Below are positions 42,451 to 52,309 of a DNA stretch of 64,000 nucleotides, piece after piece; positions within the stretch are counted from its first letter, which is position 1; every line of letters starts with the position of its first letter. The notes under the pieces are model-generated. The model was not told the DNA's origin. It saw only the letters and a program-made list of their open reading frames with translations, and searched no databases. Made by a program: the position numbers and the translations under genes. The DNA is taken from NCBI RefSeq assembly GCF_902498845.1, contig NZ_CABVLM010000002.1:372001-436000 (forward strand), read 5' to 3'. This DNA is from Pseudoalteromonas rhizosphaerae (GTDB lineage: Bacteria; Pseudomonadota; Gammaproteobacteria; Enterobacterales; Alteromonadaceae).

Positions 42451-42879
42451 ATGACGGCAAAGATAATTGTTGGTTGGCGTGAGTGGTTAAGTTTACCTGA
42501 GCTTGGCATTAATCAAATTAAGGCTAAGATTGATACGGGCGCCCGTACGTCATGTATTCATGCTCTTAATATTGAAGAATATGAGCGAGAAGGCGAAAAG
42601 TGGGTTAAATTTATTGCTCAGCCTTTGCAAGAAGATGAGCACACTCAAATTGAGTGTGATGCTAAAGTAAAAAAGATGAAATATGTAACCAGCTCAAGTG
42701 GGCAGCGTGAGTTGCGGTATTTTATTGAGACTAAGCTCTGCGCTGGTGATAAAAGTTGGCCAATAGAAGTCACTTTGACCAGCCGAGCGAGTATGAAGTT
42801 TAGAATGTTATTAGGGCGCACAGCCATGGAAAATCGTATAGTCGTTGATCCGGCTTTATCTCATTTATTAGATAGTTAA
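42451..42879 (+). CDS. RimB-like retropepsin-type protease (RimK-associated)
   Basis: A 142-residue protein with a pepsin-like catalytic triplet: [15 protein letters not shown]28 of DTGA. The C-terminal part is [20 protein letters not shown]. It belongs to the ATP-dependent zinc-protease/RimB family of small retropepsin-like proteins encoded beside rimK; RimB has been linked to removal of the glutamates that RimK adds to ribosomal protein S6. It starts the RimB-RimK-aspartoacylase operon, with ribosome-binding site AAAGGG and an 11-base gap to rimK. Confidence 0.88.
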   Translation: MTAKIIVGWREWLSLPELGINQIKAKIDTGARTSCIHALNIEEYEREGEKWVKFIAQPLQEDEHTQIECDAKVKKMKYVTSSSGQRELRYFIETKLCAGDKSWPIEVTLTSRASMKFRMLLGRTAMENRIVVDPALSHLLDS

Positions 42880-42889
42880 GGTTTTAACT

Positions 42890-43795
42890 ATGAAAATTGG
42901 TATTTTATCTCGTAACAAGAATTTATATTCAACGCGTCGTTTAATTGAAGCAGCTGAGATGCGTGGTCATGAAGTAAAAGTGATCGATGCATTACGTTGT
43001 TACATGAACATTAACTCTGAGCAACCAGAGATCCATTATCGCGGTGAAAATTTAAAAGATTTTGATACCATAATCCCGCGTATTGGTGCTTCAGTTACTT
43101 TTTATGGTTGTGCAGTACTGCGTCAGTTTGAAATGATGAATGTATTTCCTGTTAATGAATCAGTTGCTATTTCACGTTCGCGAGATAAATTACGTTCGTT
43201 ACAGTTGTTATCACGTAAAGGCGTTGGTATGCCGGTAACCGGTTTTGCCAGCAAGCCAGATGACGTTAAAGACTTACTAGAAATGGTTGGCGGTGCACCT
43301 GTAGTTATTAAGCTGTTAGAGGGTACTCAAGGCATTGGTGTGGTGTTAGCTGAAACACGTAAAGCTGCTGAGAGTGTTATTGAAGCCTTTATGGGCTTAA
43401 AAGCTAATATCATGGTACAAGAGTATATTAAAGAAGCTGGTGGTGCTGATATCCGCTGTTTCGTACTTGGTGACAAAGTGATTGCCGCAATGAAGCGTCA
43501 AGCACAAGATGGTGAGTTCCGTTCTAATTTACACCGCGGTGGCAGTGCAACATTAGTGCGTATTACGCCAGAAGAACGTAGAACAGCAGTAGCTGCAGCT
43601 AAAGCAATGGGCTTGAACGTAGCTGGGGTTGATTTACTTCGTTCATCTCGCGGACCTTTGGTAATGGAAGTTAACTCTTCACCAGGTCTTGAAGGTATCG
43701 AAGTAGCAACAGGAAAAGATATTGCAGGCATGGTGATCGAATTTATCGAAAAAACCGCTGCAACCAAAAGGACCGCAACGCGTGGCAAAGGTTAG
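42890..43795 (+). CDS. rimK: Ribosomal protein S6 glutamate ligase RimK
   Basis: A 301-residue ATP-grasp ligase that adds glutamates to the C-terminus of ribosomal protein S6. Motifs: [21 protein letters not shown] at the N-terminus, [31 protein letters not shown] (ATP-binding loop), [22 protein letters not shown] and [14 protein letters not shown] (Mg/ATP site). E. coli RimK is 300 residues. It overlaps the following gene by 14 bases. Confidence 0.97.
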   Translation: MKIGILSRNKNLYSTRRLIEAAEMRGHEVKVIDALRCYMNINSEQPEIHYRGENLKDFDTIIPRIGASVTFYGCAVLRQFEMMNVFPVNESVAISRSRDKLRSLQLLSRKGVGMPVTGFASKPDDVKDLLEMVGGAPVVIKLLEGTQGIGVVLAETRKAAESVIEAFMGLKANIMVQEYIKEAGGADIRCFVLGDKVIAAMKRQAQDGEFRSNLHRGGSATLVRITPEERRTAVAAAKAMGLNVAGVDLLRSSRGPLVMEVNSSPGLEGIEVATGKDIAGMVIEFIEKTAATKRTATRGKG

Positions 43796-44840
43796 AATCA
43801 ATAGTGCGTTTACTTTATTAGGTGAAACGGTGGGTGTCGGTGAGCGTAAGACGCTGGCCCTAGAAGCAGCTAAGCTGTACACCCATTCGCCGTTGAATAT
43901 CCCAATAGAGGTAGTGAATGGAGTTCAAGCAGGGCCTGTTTTAATGGTCTGTGCGGCTATTCATGGTGATGAACTCAATGGCGTAGAGGTCGTACGCCAA
44001 TTATTAGCAAAAATAGATGCTAACCAGCTGCGTGGTACGCTGATTGCTGTGCCGATTGTTAACGTATTTGGTTTTATTCATAAGTCACGTTATTTACCTG
44101 ATCGCCGTGATATGAATCGCAGCTTTCCAGGTTCTATTCGTGGATCGCTTGCTGGACGTATGGCACATATGTTCTTTTCGCAAGTGGCCATTCATTGTAC
44201 GCATATTATTGATTTACATACTGGCGCAATACATCGCACCAATTTACCGCAAATTCGCGCAGATTTGAGTGATGAAGCAACGGCACAAATGGCGAATGCA
44301 TTTGGTACACCAGCCGTTATTGATGCGTCACTTCGTAATGGTTCACTGCGAAGTGAGGCCGCGAACTTAGGTATTCCGGTGATCACATACGAAGCTGGAG
44401 AAGCGCTGCGGTTTGATCCAATTGCAATAGCGGCTGGTATGCAAGGCGTTGATTATGTCATGCGTCATTTAAAAATGATCCGTGGCAAGCGTGCTAAAAA
44501 GTTACCTGAGCCAATTATTGCCAGCTCTACCAGTTGGGTGCGTGCTGAAGTCGATGGCATTGTGCGTGCGCAAGTATCATTGGGTGAGCGAGTAATGAAA
44601 GGGCAAATATTAGCTTATATCAGTAGCCCACTCGGTGATTCTGAGCTGGAATTATTAGCGCCAAGAAGTGGTATAGTGATTGGTCAACAAACTATGCCAC
44701 TGGTTAATGAAGGTGATGCAGTGTTTCATTTAGCATATTTTGCTCACGCAAACAGCTTGGTAGAACAACAGCTTGAAACCTTTATTGATGAAATAAGTGA
44801 TATTGAAGATGAGTTAAAAACAGCGGAATTAAATAATTAA
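43782..44840 (+). CDS. Aspartoacylase/succinylglutamate desuccinylase-family zinc hydrolase
   Basis: A 352-residue M14-like hydrolase. Zinc ligands H61 and E64 are in [13 protein letters not shown], with the third His in IIDLHTGAI and the catalytic Glu in [13 protein letters not shown] biotin/lipoyl-like C-terminal beta domain follows ([20 protein letters not shown]). The family removes acyl groups from amino acids. It begins with GTG inside the rimK end with AAGGA upstream. Constant pairing with RimB/RimK suggests it acts on glutamylated peptides or their products, but the substrate is unproven. Confidence 0.88.
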   Translation: MAKVRINSAFTLLGETVGVGERKTLALEAAKLYTHSPLNIPIEVVNGVQAGPVLMVCAAIHGDELNGVEVVRQLLAKIDANQLRGTLIAVPIVNVFGFIHKSRYLPDRRDMNRSFPGSIRGSLAGRMAHMFFSQVAIHCTHIIDLHTGAIHRTNLPQIRADLSDEATAQMANAFGTPAVIDASLRNGSLRSEAANLGIPVITYEAGEALRFDPIAIAAGMQGVDYVMRHLKMIRGKRAKKLPEPIIASSTSWVRAEVDGIVRAQVSLGERVMKGQILAYISSPLGDSELELLAPRSGIVIGQQTMPLVNEGDAVFHLAYFAHANSLVEQQLETFIDEISDIEDELKTAELNN

Positions 44841-44860
44841 TTGCTGATTGTAACTGATCA

Positions 44861-44895
44861 AAAAAGCCGTTTAAGGATATTCTTAAACGGCTTTT
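44861..44895. terminator. Bidirectional terminator between RimK operon and mscS-like gene
   Basis: AAAAAGCCGTTTAAG / CTTAAACGGCTTTTT stem (14-15 bp) with A-run and T-run on both sides, between the convergent aspartoacylase-like and MscS-like genes. Confidence 0.9.
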
Positions 44896-44912
44896 TGTTA
44901 TGTGCTTTTCGT

Positions 44913-45485
44913 TTATTGCAGCTTTTTAGGTCCAATAGCGCGCTTAACCGCGATTGCTTTAGTAGGTTTCGGCTCTTTATTTAAAACCATCACCGGACGA
45001 GTAACAAATAGGTTATTAGGATAAATAACTCGGTGCCCATCAACATGTTCTAATACCACATTCATCAAGCCCATCTCGACAATACGCCCCTCAACAAAGT
45101 TCGCGCCGTCAATAACTCTAACCCAATAACCAACACGACAGTCATTCTGAATAAACATTAGCAAAAACGAGGTCAGATTGCTTAATAGCGACCAAGCTGC
45201 AAATAGTGCAACACCTAGCATGGCAAACAAGGATGAGCCAAGTACCAGTAAACCCCGTAATTCAATACCCCAAAAAACTAACACTAAGCACAGCATTACA
45301 AATGCGAGAATAATTTTCAGTAATAGTTCGGCACGATATTTACGGTGAATATCGACTTTGCCCTTAATAGTTTTTTCGAGTAATTTTTTAGTCAGTTTTA
45401 ATAGTACAGGAAAAAGTAACAGAGCAACTAAAGTGACGATGAGTTTATACTGCGTGCTAAGAATATCTAACAGTTCCACAATCAA
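44913..45485 (-). CDS. Small MscS-family mechanosensitive channel-like protein
   Basis: A 190-residue inner-membrane protein. Three hydrophobic helices (about 10-30, 50-70 and 78-115) precede a short beta domain with RVIDGANFVEGRIVEMGLMNVVLEHVDGHRVIYPNNLFVTRPV, which is the MscS upper beta domain (usually GxxGxVxxIxxxxT...D...IPN). It lacks the large C-terminal cage of full MscS (286 residues), so it resembles the minimal MscS-like group. It lies 46 bases downstream of the Omp85-type gene on the same strand and may share its message. Confidence 0.82.
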   Translation of the reverse strand: MIVELLDILSTQYKLIVTLVALLLFPVLLKLTKKLLEKTIKGKVDIHRKYRAELLLKIILAFVMLCLVLVFWGIELRGLLVLGSSLFAMLGVALFAAWSLLSNLTSFLLMFIQNDCRVGYWVRVIDGANFVEGRIVEMGLMNVVLEHVDGHRVIYPNNLFVTRPVMVLNKEPKPTKAIAVKRAIGPKKLQ

Positions 45486-45531
45486 TCCAAATGCGGTTTA
45501 GGAGCAACTAGTTTAGCGTTTTTAGCACACT

Positions 45532-47241
45532 TTAAAAGGAATTTTTTACAGTGACTAGCCATTGAATAGAATCAACATCATCACTTTTATCAAGTGGAGC
45601 GGCGATATCTAAATGGATCACAGTACCTGCATTTGCTCTGCTTGGGGCGAGTCGTAACCCGATACCTATATTTTTCAATACTTGGCCATTTTTACCGTTA
45701 TTTTGGTCATTAAACCAAGCGCGACCAATATCAAAAAATGCAGCTCCACCAACTTTAAACAGCTGAAGCAGGTCGTATTCCCAATAATAGCGTTTTTCAA
45801 GATTAACTAAAAAACTACGATCGCCTTGTTGGTAGTCTAGCGGATAGCCACGTAGGCCATTTTCGCCGCCTAAGATTAGCTGTTTGTCGGGGGTTAGGTT
45901 TTTAGCATAGTCTAAGCGTATTTTGGCATACCACGATTGTTCAAAACTGGTGTTTAAATAATACTGCACTTGAGTGCTCGCGAGTAAGTTCTCTACTTTG
46001 CTTTGTTGTTCGTTCCAATTACCATCTAGGCTAGCATGAAAGCGCCAAAGGGTATTATCGCCACTAAAATGAGCTTTTTTCGCATCAAAAGAGTAAATAG
46101 CGCGGCTATCGTCATTGCTTAACTCTTCACTTGCATAGCCTAATAAACCTTGCACATTCCAACCAAGATTTAAATCTTCAGTACGATAAATACTGTCGAA
46201 ATTACGCACTTTTATGTAGTGATCCTCAAACCAATGACCACTGATATATGGATAGCTTAGCTCTCGCTTTTCTGCCAATGGTATGACGGTATTTACAGTG
46301 CTTTCAAATGCTTGTTGTTCATGGGTGTAACCGACGCTAATACGTTGAGTCCAATTATTAGCAAGCTGTTTAGAGTGGCCAAAGTGAATACGATTATAGT
46401 CTGTTTTCTGGATAAATTGACTGAATACTTCACCACGTTTATAGAGAGATTCAATTCGTTGATCAGAGTAGCTTAATAAGCCATAGCTGTAAGGCGTATC
46501 AATAGAGTAAAAAGGGTAGCTAAGCTCGAGTAAATGGCGTTTACCATCGTCGTTATCTGAGTATTCTATACGACCACGGTAGCGGCTAGAAAGTATATTA
46601 GGATCATCATAAACAAACAGGTAACCATTACGTTCTGCATCGGTAGTGCGAGCAAGTGACAAACGTTTACCCCAGCCAAATAAATTGGATTCGCGAAACC
46701 CAATGCTCGATTTATTTTCGCCACCACTGCGGCTGAAGCTAATTTCTGGTAGTAACGTCCATAAATCGCGGGTGATCACTTTTACATTAATGTCACCATC
46801 GCAGTTAGTTTCTGCTTTTATTCTGGCATCGTATAGATAACCTTGACGACGTAATAAGCGCTCTGATTCGGCGAGTTTTTTCGGCTCATAGTGATCACCA
46901 GGTTCGAACAATAAAATATTTTTTATAACGTCTGGCTCAGTGGTCATATGAACACGATTGGCAAAGCGAAATAATGCGTTATTTTCTGCTTCTAAATTGG
47001 TATTGAAGACGTTGAGTTGATCAAGTTCGACCTGGGCAATTTTGGCTTTGTTGGTTTTTTCTGGCAGTGTCTCATCGACATCAAGTTGGCGACGGAGATT
47101 TTTTTCAGTGGGTGTAATTGTGCGTTGATTACTGCAACTTTGCTGTTCGTCACCAGATGATTGCGCTAAGCCATAGGATGAATAGAGCAAAGTGCTGCAA
47201 CAGCTAAACAATAAAAATGCATAAGCGTTATTTACAACCAT
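45532..47241 (-). CDS. Omp85/TamA-family outer-membrane protein
   Basis: A 569-residue protein with signal peptide (MVVNNAYAFLLFSCCSTLLYSSYGLA). The N-terminal part contains one POTRA-like unit (EPDVIKNILLFEPGDHYEPKKLAESERLLRRQGYLYDARIKAE...VKVITRDLWTLLP). The rest is a C-terminal surface-antigen (Bac_surface_Ag) barrel: GFRESNLFGWGKRLSLART, VFYDDPNILSSRYRGRIEY-type strands, GGENGLRGYPLDYQQGDRSFLVNLEKRYYWEYDLLQLFKVGGAAFFDIGRAW (the Omp85 RGY/GGxxxVRGY motif region) and LHLDIAAPLD. It is BamA/TamA superfamily but shorter than either, with no TamB next to it. The substrate is unknown. Confidence 0.85.
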   Translation of the reverse strand: MVVNNAYAFLLFSCCSTLLYSSYGLAQSSGDEQQSCSNQRTITPTEKNLRRQLDVDETLPEKTNKAKIAQVELDQLNVFNTNLEAENNALFRFANRVHMTTEPDVIKNILLFEPGDHYEPKKLAESERLLRRQGYLYDARIKAETNCDGDINVKVITRDLWTLLPEISFSRSGGENKSSIGFRESNLFGWGKRLSLARTTDAERNGYLFVYDDPNILSSRYRGRIEYSDNDDGKRHLLELSYPFYSIDTPYSYGLLSYSDQRIESLYKRGEVFSQFIQKTDYNRIHFGHSKQLANNWTQRISVGYTHEQQAFESTVNTVIPLAEKRELSYPYISGHWFEDHYIKVRNFDSIYRTEDLNLGWNVQGLLGYASEELSNDDSRAIYSFDAKKAHFSGDNTLWRFHASLDGNWNEQQSKVENLLASTQVQYYLNTSFEQSWYAKIRLDYAKNLTPDKQLILGGENGLRGYPLDYQQGDRSFLVNLEKRYYWEYDLLQLFKVGGAAFFDIGRAWFNDQNNGKNGQVLKNIGIGLRLAPSRANAGTVIHLDIAAPLDKSDDVDSIQWLVTVKNSF

Positions 47242-47307
47242 TGAAATCCTTTATTATGGGTTTTTACCGTTAACCCACTACACACTAAGTTTGTGTATAA
47301 GTCTACC

Positions 47308-47607
47308 TCATTGTTGCAATAGTGTGAGGAAATAGTGTGCTAAGGCTGCTAATAAATGCTCAGCTTCAATGCCTTCGCCATTAATCCAAATACTGTTACT
47401 GTAGTGTTCAAAGTTTAAATTAAAGCTTTGCTGTGCATACGTAAAGCGACATTGGTGGCGATCCGCTCCCGCTGCAAATTCACCAATTACTATTTCTGGG
47501 CCATGTAAAAATAACTGTGCCCAAAGCTCGAAATCATCATCGTTGGGCATTTCGCTGGGGATAATAATAATGGCATTATGTTGATTATCAAGTTGCAACT
47601 GAGTCAT
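47308..47607 (-). CDS. DUF3630 family protein
   Basis: A 99-residue acidic cytosolic protein (ATG 47607) with TQLQLDNQHNAIIIIPSEMPNDDDFELWAQLFLHG and NGEGIEAEHLLAALAHYFLTLLQQ. It resembles DUF3630 of Alteromonadales, which is usually encoded just after recQ. The start lies 12-15 bases after the recQ stop with AAGAG upstream, so it is in the recQ operon. Its function is unknown. Confidence 0.72.
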   Translation of the reverse strand: MTQLQLDNQHNAIIIIPSEMPNDDDFELWAQLFLHGPEIVIGEFAAGADRHQCRFTYAQQSFNLNFEHYSNSIWINGEGIEAEHLLAALAHYFLTLLQQ

Positions 47608-47622
47608 CAATTTTCTCTTTAT

Positions 47623-49455
47623 TTAAGACTGGGCTAAGTAGTCGCGTATGGCGTGTAAAAAAGGGCTGCCGTACTTATTGAGTTTAGTAAAGCCAACCCC
47701 TGACACTTTGAGAAATTCACTGTCATTGGTTGGCATCAGTTGCGCCATTTCTGCGAGGGTTTTATCGTTAAATACTACATATGGTGGCACATCATCCGCA
47801 TCGGCAAGCTCTTTACGTAAGGCGCGTAGTTTGGCAAATAGCTTTTTATCGTAATTAAACTGAGCGAGCTTGTCTTGGTATACGTGCTTCGCTTGCAGAC
47901 GTGGTTCAGCCATTTGCAGCGCGTATTGACCTTTCAAAATAGCGCGAGCACCTTCGGTTAAGCGCAGTGCTGAGCCTTGGGTGATATCTTGACTCAGTAA
48001 GCCTTGGTGAATCAGTTGGCGTAAAATACTGAGCCAAAATTCACTACTGTGGTCTTTACCTATGCCATAAGTGCTGAGTTGGTGGTGATTGTTATCCCTA
48101 ATGCGGCTGGTATTTGCTCCGCGCAGTAGCTCAACTATGTAGCCTAAACCAAACCGTTGTTCGGCACGATACACACACGAAAGGGCTTGTTGTGCCACTA
48201 AAGTACCATCAAAACTTTTTGGTGGATTTAGGCAAATATCGCAGTTGCCGCAAGGTTCGCGTTGATATTCACTAAAGTAGTTAAGAAGTATTTGTCGACG
48301 ACATGTTTGTGCTTCTGCGAAGCTGGCCATGGCGTTAAAGCGTTGCTCTTCGACACGACGACGTTGTTCATCTTCAATGTCTTCAAAAAATCGCCTAACA
48401 CGGCCAATATCGGCCGGATCAAAATACATAATAGCTTCAGCGGCCAAGCCATCACGGCCAGCACGGCCAGTTTCTTGATAGTAAGACTCGATACTTTTGG
48501 GAATATCATAATGCAGTACAAAACGGACGTTGGGTTTATTAATGCCCATGCCAAAGGCAACAGTAGCCACCACTATTTGAATATCGTCACGGGCGAAACC
48601 GGTTTGTACAAATTGGCGTTGCTCGTTACTCATACCTGCATGGTAAGCCGCTGCGTTCATTCCAGCATCAGCGATCTTTTCAGCTATTTCATCAACTCGT
48701 TTTCGACTGGTGCAATAAATAATACCACTTTGACTTTGTTGTTCTTTTAAGTAGCGAAGTAATTGCGCCAGCGGTTTGAATTTCTCTTCAATGGTGTAAC
48801 GAATATTTGGTCGATCGAAACTACCAGTGTGTATATAGGGGGCATTTAAACCAAGCTGCTGGACAATATCAAACCGCGTGGCTTTATCAGCTGTCGCTGT
48901 GAGCGCCATCATAGGTACATCTGCAAAGCGTTGTTTTAGTTCGCTTAAGCGGCAGTAGTGAGGGCGAAAATCATGGCCCCAATGTGATACACAGTGAGCT
49001 TCGTCAATCGCAAATAAACTAATATTAAGATGACTTAAGCGCTCTTTAAATTCATGTTGCAGCACTTTTTCAGGTGCAACATACAGTAGCTTAAGCAAAC
49101 CACTGTGCAGTTGTTGATATATTTGCTGCTGTTCGTCGCGGTTTAAACTGTTATTGATATACGCTGCTTTCACCCCGAGCGCTTGTAATTGTGATACTTG
49201 ATCTTGCATAAGGGAAATTAATGGCGAAATAACGACTGTCAGACCGCTTAAGGCAAGCGCGGGCACTTGGTAGCATACTGATTTGCCGCCGCCAGTTGGC
49301 AGCAATACTAGCGAATCTTGGCCGTTAAGGGCTGCATTGATCACCGTTTCTTGGCCATCACGAAATTCGCTATAACCAAACACTTGTTTGAGTATAGCTG
49401 CGGGACTGCGCACTACGGTGCTTGCTGTGGGATTTGGTGTATTCATCGCGGACAT
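47623..49455 (-). CDS. recQ: ATP-dependent DNA helicase RecQ
   Basis: RecQ unwinds DNA in the RecF recombination route and in restart of stalled forks. The 610-residue protein has helicase motif I LPTGGGKSVCYQVPAL, DEAH in FAIDEAHCVSHWGHDF, motif VI IPKSIESYYQETGRAGRDGL, the zinc-binding Cys set (CRRQILLNYF ... CGNCDIC), winged helix, and a C-terminal HRDC domain (KLFAKLRALRKELADADDVPPYVVFND). Length equals the E. coli protein. The start could be ATG 49455 or 49446; neither has a clear ribosome-binding site. Confidence 0.97.
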   Translation of the reverse strand: MSAMNTPNPTASTVVRSPAAILKQVFGYSEFRDGQETVINAALNGQDSLVLLPTGGGKSVCYQVPALALSGLTVVISPLISLMQDQVSQLQALGVKAAYINNSLNRDEQQQIYQQLHSGLLKLLYVAPEKVLQHEFKERLSHLNISLFAIDEAHCVSHWGHDFRPHYCRLSELKQRFADVPMMALTATADKATRFDIVQQLGLNAPYIHTGSFDRPNIRYTIEEKFKPLAQLLRYLKEQQSQSGIIYCTSRKRVDEIAEKIADAGMNAAAYHAGMSNEQRQFVQTGFARDDIQIVVATVAFGMGINKPNVRFVLHYDIPKSIESYYQETGRAGRDGLAAEAIMYFDPADIGRVRRFFEDIEDEQRRRVEEQRFNAMASFAEAQTCRRQILLNYFSEYQREPCGNCDICLNPPKSFDGTLVAQQALSCVYRAEQRFGLGYIVELLRGANTSRIRDNNHHQLSTYGIGKDHSSEFWLSILRQLIHQGLLSQDITQGSALRLTEGARAILKGQYALQMAEPRLQAKHVYQDKLAQFNYDKKLFAKLRALRKELADADDVPPYVVFNDKTLAEMAQLMPTNDSEFLKVSGVGFTKLNKYGSPFLHAIRDYLAQS

Positions 49456-49556
49456 TTTAGAGCTTTTAGACGACCTTGCATAGGTGCTTTTTATCGCACT
49501 TTCTTTTTAGTTGTGCTTTACTCATCTTACCAGTTATAAAGTCGCGGATAATAATA

Positions 49557-50012
49557 ATGAATAAAGCCCAATTAATTGACCAAGTTGCTAAAGTTTTTGT
49601 AGAGCAAATGCCGTTTAACCAGTTTTTACAAATAAAAGTTAAATCACTAGATGCGGAACAAGCGCAAATAAGCTTTCCTTGGCAGGATGTCTTTATAGGT
49701 AATCCCGCTCAAAAAATTCTCCACGGTGGGGTGATCTCTGCGGTGCTTGATAATGTGGGGGGGATGCTCGCTGCGGCGGCGATGATAGATAAGCTCACTG
49801 AGCTTAATATAGTTAGTATTCAAACCAAGCTAGCGACACTCGGCACCATCGATTTGCGCACTGATTACTTGCGTCCAGGCAAAGGGCTTGAATTTACCGC
49901 TAGTGCCAAGCTAATTCGCTCCGGTAATAAAGTATGCGTATGTCGGATGGAGCTCCATAACGAACAAGGCATTCAAATAGCTTTTGGCACGGCAACTTAT
50001 TTAGTTGGATAA
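49557..50012 (+). CDS. Hot-dog fold thioesterase (PaaI-like)
   Basis: Start at ATG 49557 (MNKAQLIDQVAKVF), 151 residues; the longer frame to 49476 would add a hydrophobic non-family extension. The 4HBT/PaaI core is FPWQDVFIGNPAQKILHGGVISAVLDNVGGMLA (HGGxxxxxxD with conserved His/Gly/Asp) and TIDLRTDYLRPGKGLEFTASAKLIRSG. Such enzymes hydrolyse acyl-CoA thioesters. The gene is divergent from recQ and separated by about 50 bases from rarD. Confidence 0.88.
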   Translation: MNKAQLIDQVAKVFVEQMPFNQFLQIKVKSLDAEQAQISFPWQDVFIGNPAQKILHGGVISAVLDNVGGMLAAAAMIDKLTELNIVSIQTKLATLGTIDLRTDYLRPGKGLEFTASAKLIRSGNKVCVCRMELHNEQGIQIAFGTATYLVG

Positions 50013-50064
50013 AGCGTAGCTGGCAGGTAAACTAGCGGCCTTTCATCTACATAAGAAACAATCT

Positions 50065-50988
50065 ATGCCAACTAATCCTGAACAGCGTAAAGGTGTTATC
50101 TTAGCCTGTATGGCTTTTTTTATGTGGGGCTTAGCACCTATTTATTTTAAATTACTACAGCATATATCAGCTTTTGAAATACTGATGCATCGTGTGGTTT
50201 GGTCGGTATTATTCATCGTCATCATTGTTGCAGTAATGAAGCAATGGCATAAAGTACAGCATGTGCTTAAACACCCTAAACTCATTGCTATGCTGGTTAT
50301 TACGGCCACCTTACTTGGCTTTAACTGGGGGCTATTTATTTGGGCGGTTAATAATGATCATATGCTTGATGCAAGTCTTGGTTATTATATCAATCCGTTA
50401 TTAAACGTACTGCTAGGTATGCTTTTTTTAAGTGAAAAACTACGCAAATGGCAAGCGCTAGCGGTTGCTCTGGCGTTATGTGGTGTGGTGATCCAAGTTA
50501 TTAGTTTTGGCTCATTTCCGGTGGTCGCACTTTCATTAGCAGGATCATTTGCGGTGTATGGCTTACTTCGTAAAAAGTTACCTATCGAATCATTGCCGGG
50601 GTTACTACTAGAGGCATTAATATTATTGCCAGTTGCTTTAGTATATTGGTGGTTAATGGCGCCATCGAATAGCTCTGATTTCGTAGCGAATGATTGGCAT
50701 ACTAATGTATTGTTGATCAGTGCAGGCGTTATTACCACACTGCCACTACTTTGCTTTACAGGTGCTGCCAAGCGATTGCAGTATACTACCTTAGGGTTTT
50801 TCCAATATATTGGGCCAAGTTTAATGTTTGTGTTGGCGGTGGTATTTTATGGTGAAGTATTTAGTCCTGAACGAATAGTAACATTTGCTTGTATTTGGAG
50901 TGCGCTGGCTATCTTTAGTTGGGACTCCTATCGACAATCACAAAAGCGTAAACGTGAAAATATCCCTGCACCCACTAAGCCTGTTTAA
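50065..50988 (+). CDS. rarD: EamA-family transporter RarD
   Basis: A 307-residue protein with ten hydrophobic helices. N-terminal VILACMAFFMWGLAPIYFKLLQHISAFEILMHRVVWS, then NWGLFIWAVNNDHMLDASLGYYINPLLNVLLGMLFL and the second half TLGFFQYIGPSLMFVLAVVFYGE are RarD hallmarks. The protein is named for chloramphenicol sensitivity in Pseudomonas; the physiological substrate is unclear. The stop overlaps the convergent diguanylate cyclase by three to four bases. Confidence 0.93.
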   Translation: MPTNPEQRKGVILACMAFFMWGLAPIYFKLLQHISAFEILMHRVVWSVLFIVIIVAVMKQWHKVQHVLKHPKLIAMLVITATLLGFNWGLFIWAVNNDHMLDASLGYYINPLLNVLLGMLFLSEKLRKWQALAVALALCGVVIQVISFGSFPVVALSLAGSFAVYGLLRKKLPIESLPGLLLEALILLPVALVYWWLMAPSNSSDFVANDWHTNVLLISAGVITTLPLLCFTGAAKRLQYTTLGFFQYIGPSLMFVLAVVFYGEVFSPERIVTFACIWSALAIFSWDSYRQSQKRKRENIPAPTKPV

Positions 50989-52220
50989 GCAATGACTTTA
51001 TTGCGGCCAGTTTCTTTGGCTTCATAAAGCTTAATATCGGCCTGTTTTAATAATTCATCAATTTGATAAACAGGCCCGTGTGCGTAACCAATAGACAGCG
51101 TAAATTGAATTTTTTCTTTGCTAAATTCAGGGCTATTGAGCTCAACAAAGTGACGAAAATTATCCAGACGTTTTAATACTTCATCTTTATTTGTGTCATT
51201 AAAATACACAGCAAACTCTTCACCGCCTAAACGAGCCGCCAAGTCTTTTGTAAAGTATTTTGCAAAACAAATTGAAAGTCCTTTTAGTACTTCATCACCA
51301 GCATCGTGGCCATAGGTATCATTGATTGCTTTGAAATGGTCAATATCGAGCATCGCCAAAGAGGGAATTAACTCTTTTTTCTGCAGTTGTTTTAATGATT
51401 TTGTGGTTTCTTCAAAGAAGTAGCGACGATTAGGTAGTTTAGTTAAATAGTCAGTGTTCGCTTGCAAGCGAATGGTGGCAATTTGTTCCAGCATGTCAAC
51501 GTTCTGGCTCAAACGGCAATAAAATTCTTCGTTATTAAATGGTTTGCGTAAATAGTCGTTTGCGCCATTTTTCAAAAAACGCGCCGAAAGATGCGCTGCA
51601 TTTGAGCCGGAAATACCGATTATTGCTTTTTCATCATTACTGTATAAGCGACGAATTTCACCACATAACTCATCACCATTCATGTTAGGCATTTCGTTAT
51701 CTGCAATTATAACGGCTATATCGGGTGTTTGTTCGAGCACTGCAAGTGCTTCAATGCCATCACAGGCTTGTAATATTTGATATTTATGACGTTTAAGCAA
51801 GCTGCATATATGCAGTCGTGCTGATAGTGAGTCATCGACGACTAAGACTTTAACGTTTTCGTTGCGAGGTAAGCGCTGTAGTTGCTTTTCTAAATAATGG
51901 TAGGCTTGCTTGTTCTCTTTAGTGATGTAATCAATTATTGGATATTTTTCGACGATATCACGGGTCTTTGCATCTATATTGCCGGTCATTACTATAGTAG
52001 GAATTTGAGCTTCAATAGTGCAGGGTACAGCCTCGCCTTGTGGTGCGTCAGGTAGAATAAAGTCTACTACAGCGCAAAAATAGTTATTTTTACTAATTAA
52101 CTCTTTTGCTTGCGCTAAGGAACAGGCTATATCTGCATCATAGCCAACTTTAATTGCAATGTGCTTTTGCACTCGCGCTATAGTTGGCGTATCTTCAATG
52201 ATGAGTATTTTTCGTGTCAC
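50985..52220 (-). CDS. Diguanylate cyclase response regulator (REC-REC-GGDEF)
   Basis: The start is placed at GTG 52220 (MTRKILIIEDTP) since AAGGTG sits just upstream; longer starts to 52247 have no ribosome-binding site. About 411 residues. Receiver 1 (1-115) has the acidic pair IIED, Asp in AVVDFILPDA, and a Lys in YITKEN. Receiver 2 (about 122-245) has VVDD, IIADNEMPNMNGDE and LRKPFN. The GGDEF domain (from about 265) carries DFDHFK-type DIDHFKAINDTYGHDAGDEVL and the active-site motif GGEEF, so it should make c-di-GMP. An inhibitory RxxD site is not obvious. It has no partner kinase adjacent. Confidence 0.92.
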   Translation of the reverse strand: MTRKILIIEDTPTIARVQKHIAIKVGYDADIACSLAQAKELISKNNYFCAVVDFILPDAPQGEAVPCTIEAQIPTIVMTGNIDAKTRDIVEKYPIIDYITKENKQAYHYLEKQLQRLPRNENVKVLVVDDSLSARLHICSLLKRHKYQILQACDGIEALAVLEQTPDIAVIIADNEMPNMNGDELCGEIRRLYSNDEKAIIGISGSNAAHLSARFLKNGANDYLRKPFNNEEFYCRLSQNVDMLEQIATIRLQANTDYLTKLPNRRYFFEETTKSLKQLQKKELIPSLAMLDIDHFKAINDTYGHDAGDEVLKGLSICFAKYFTKDLAARLGGEEFAVYFNDTNKDEVLKRLDNFRHFVELNSPEFSKEKIQFTLSIGYAHGPVYQIDELLKQADIKLYEAKETGRNKVIA

Positions 52221-52309
52221 GTAACACCTTGTTTTTGGCATCGCCAAGTTTGTTCAGTTATACAAGTTGTAACTGTTAAAACACGAAAAAGCAAATAACA
52301 CCATTACTT

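Noticed and set aside
48262..48750. 162-residue plus-strand frame inside recQ
   Set aside because: It lies fully within the conserved recQ helicase region on the other strand and shows no independent features.
50385..50771. 128-residue minus-strand frame inside rarD
   Set aside because: Shadow of a well-supported gene with no start signal.
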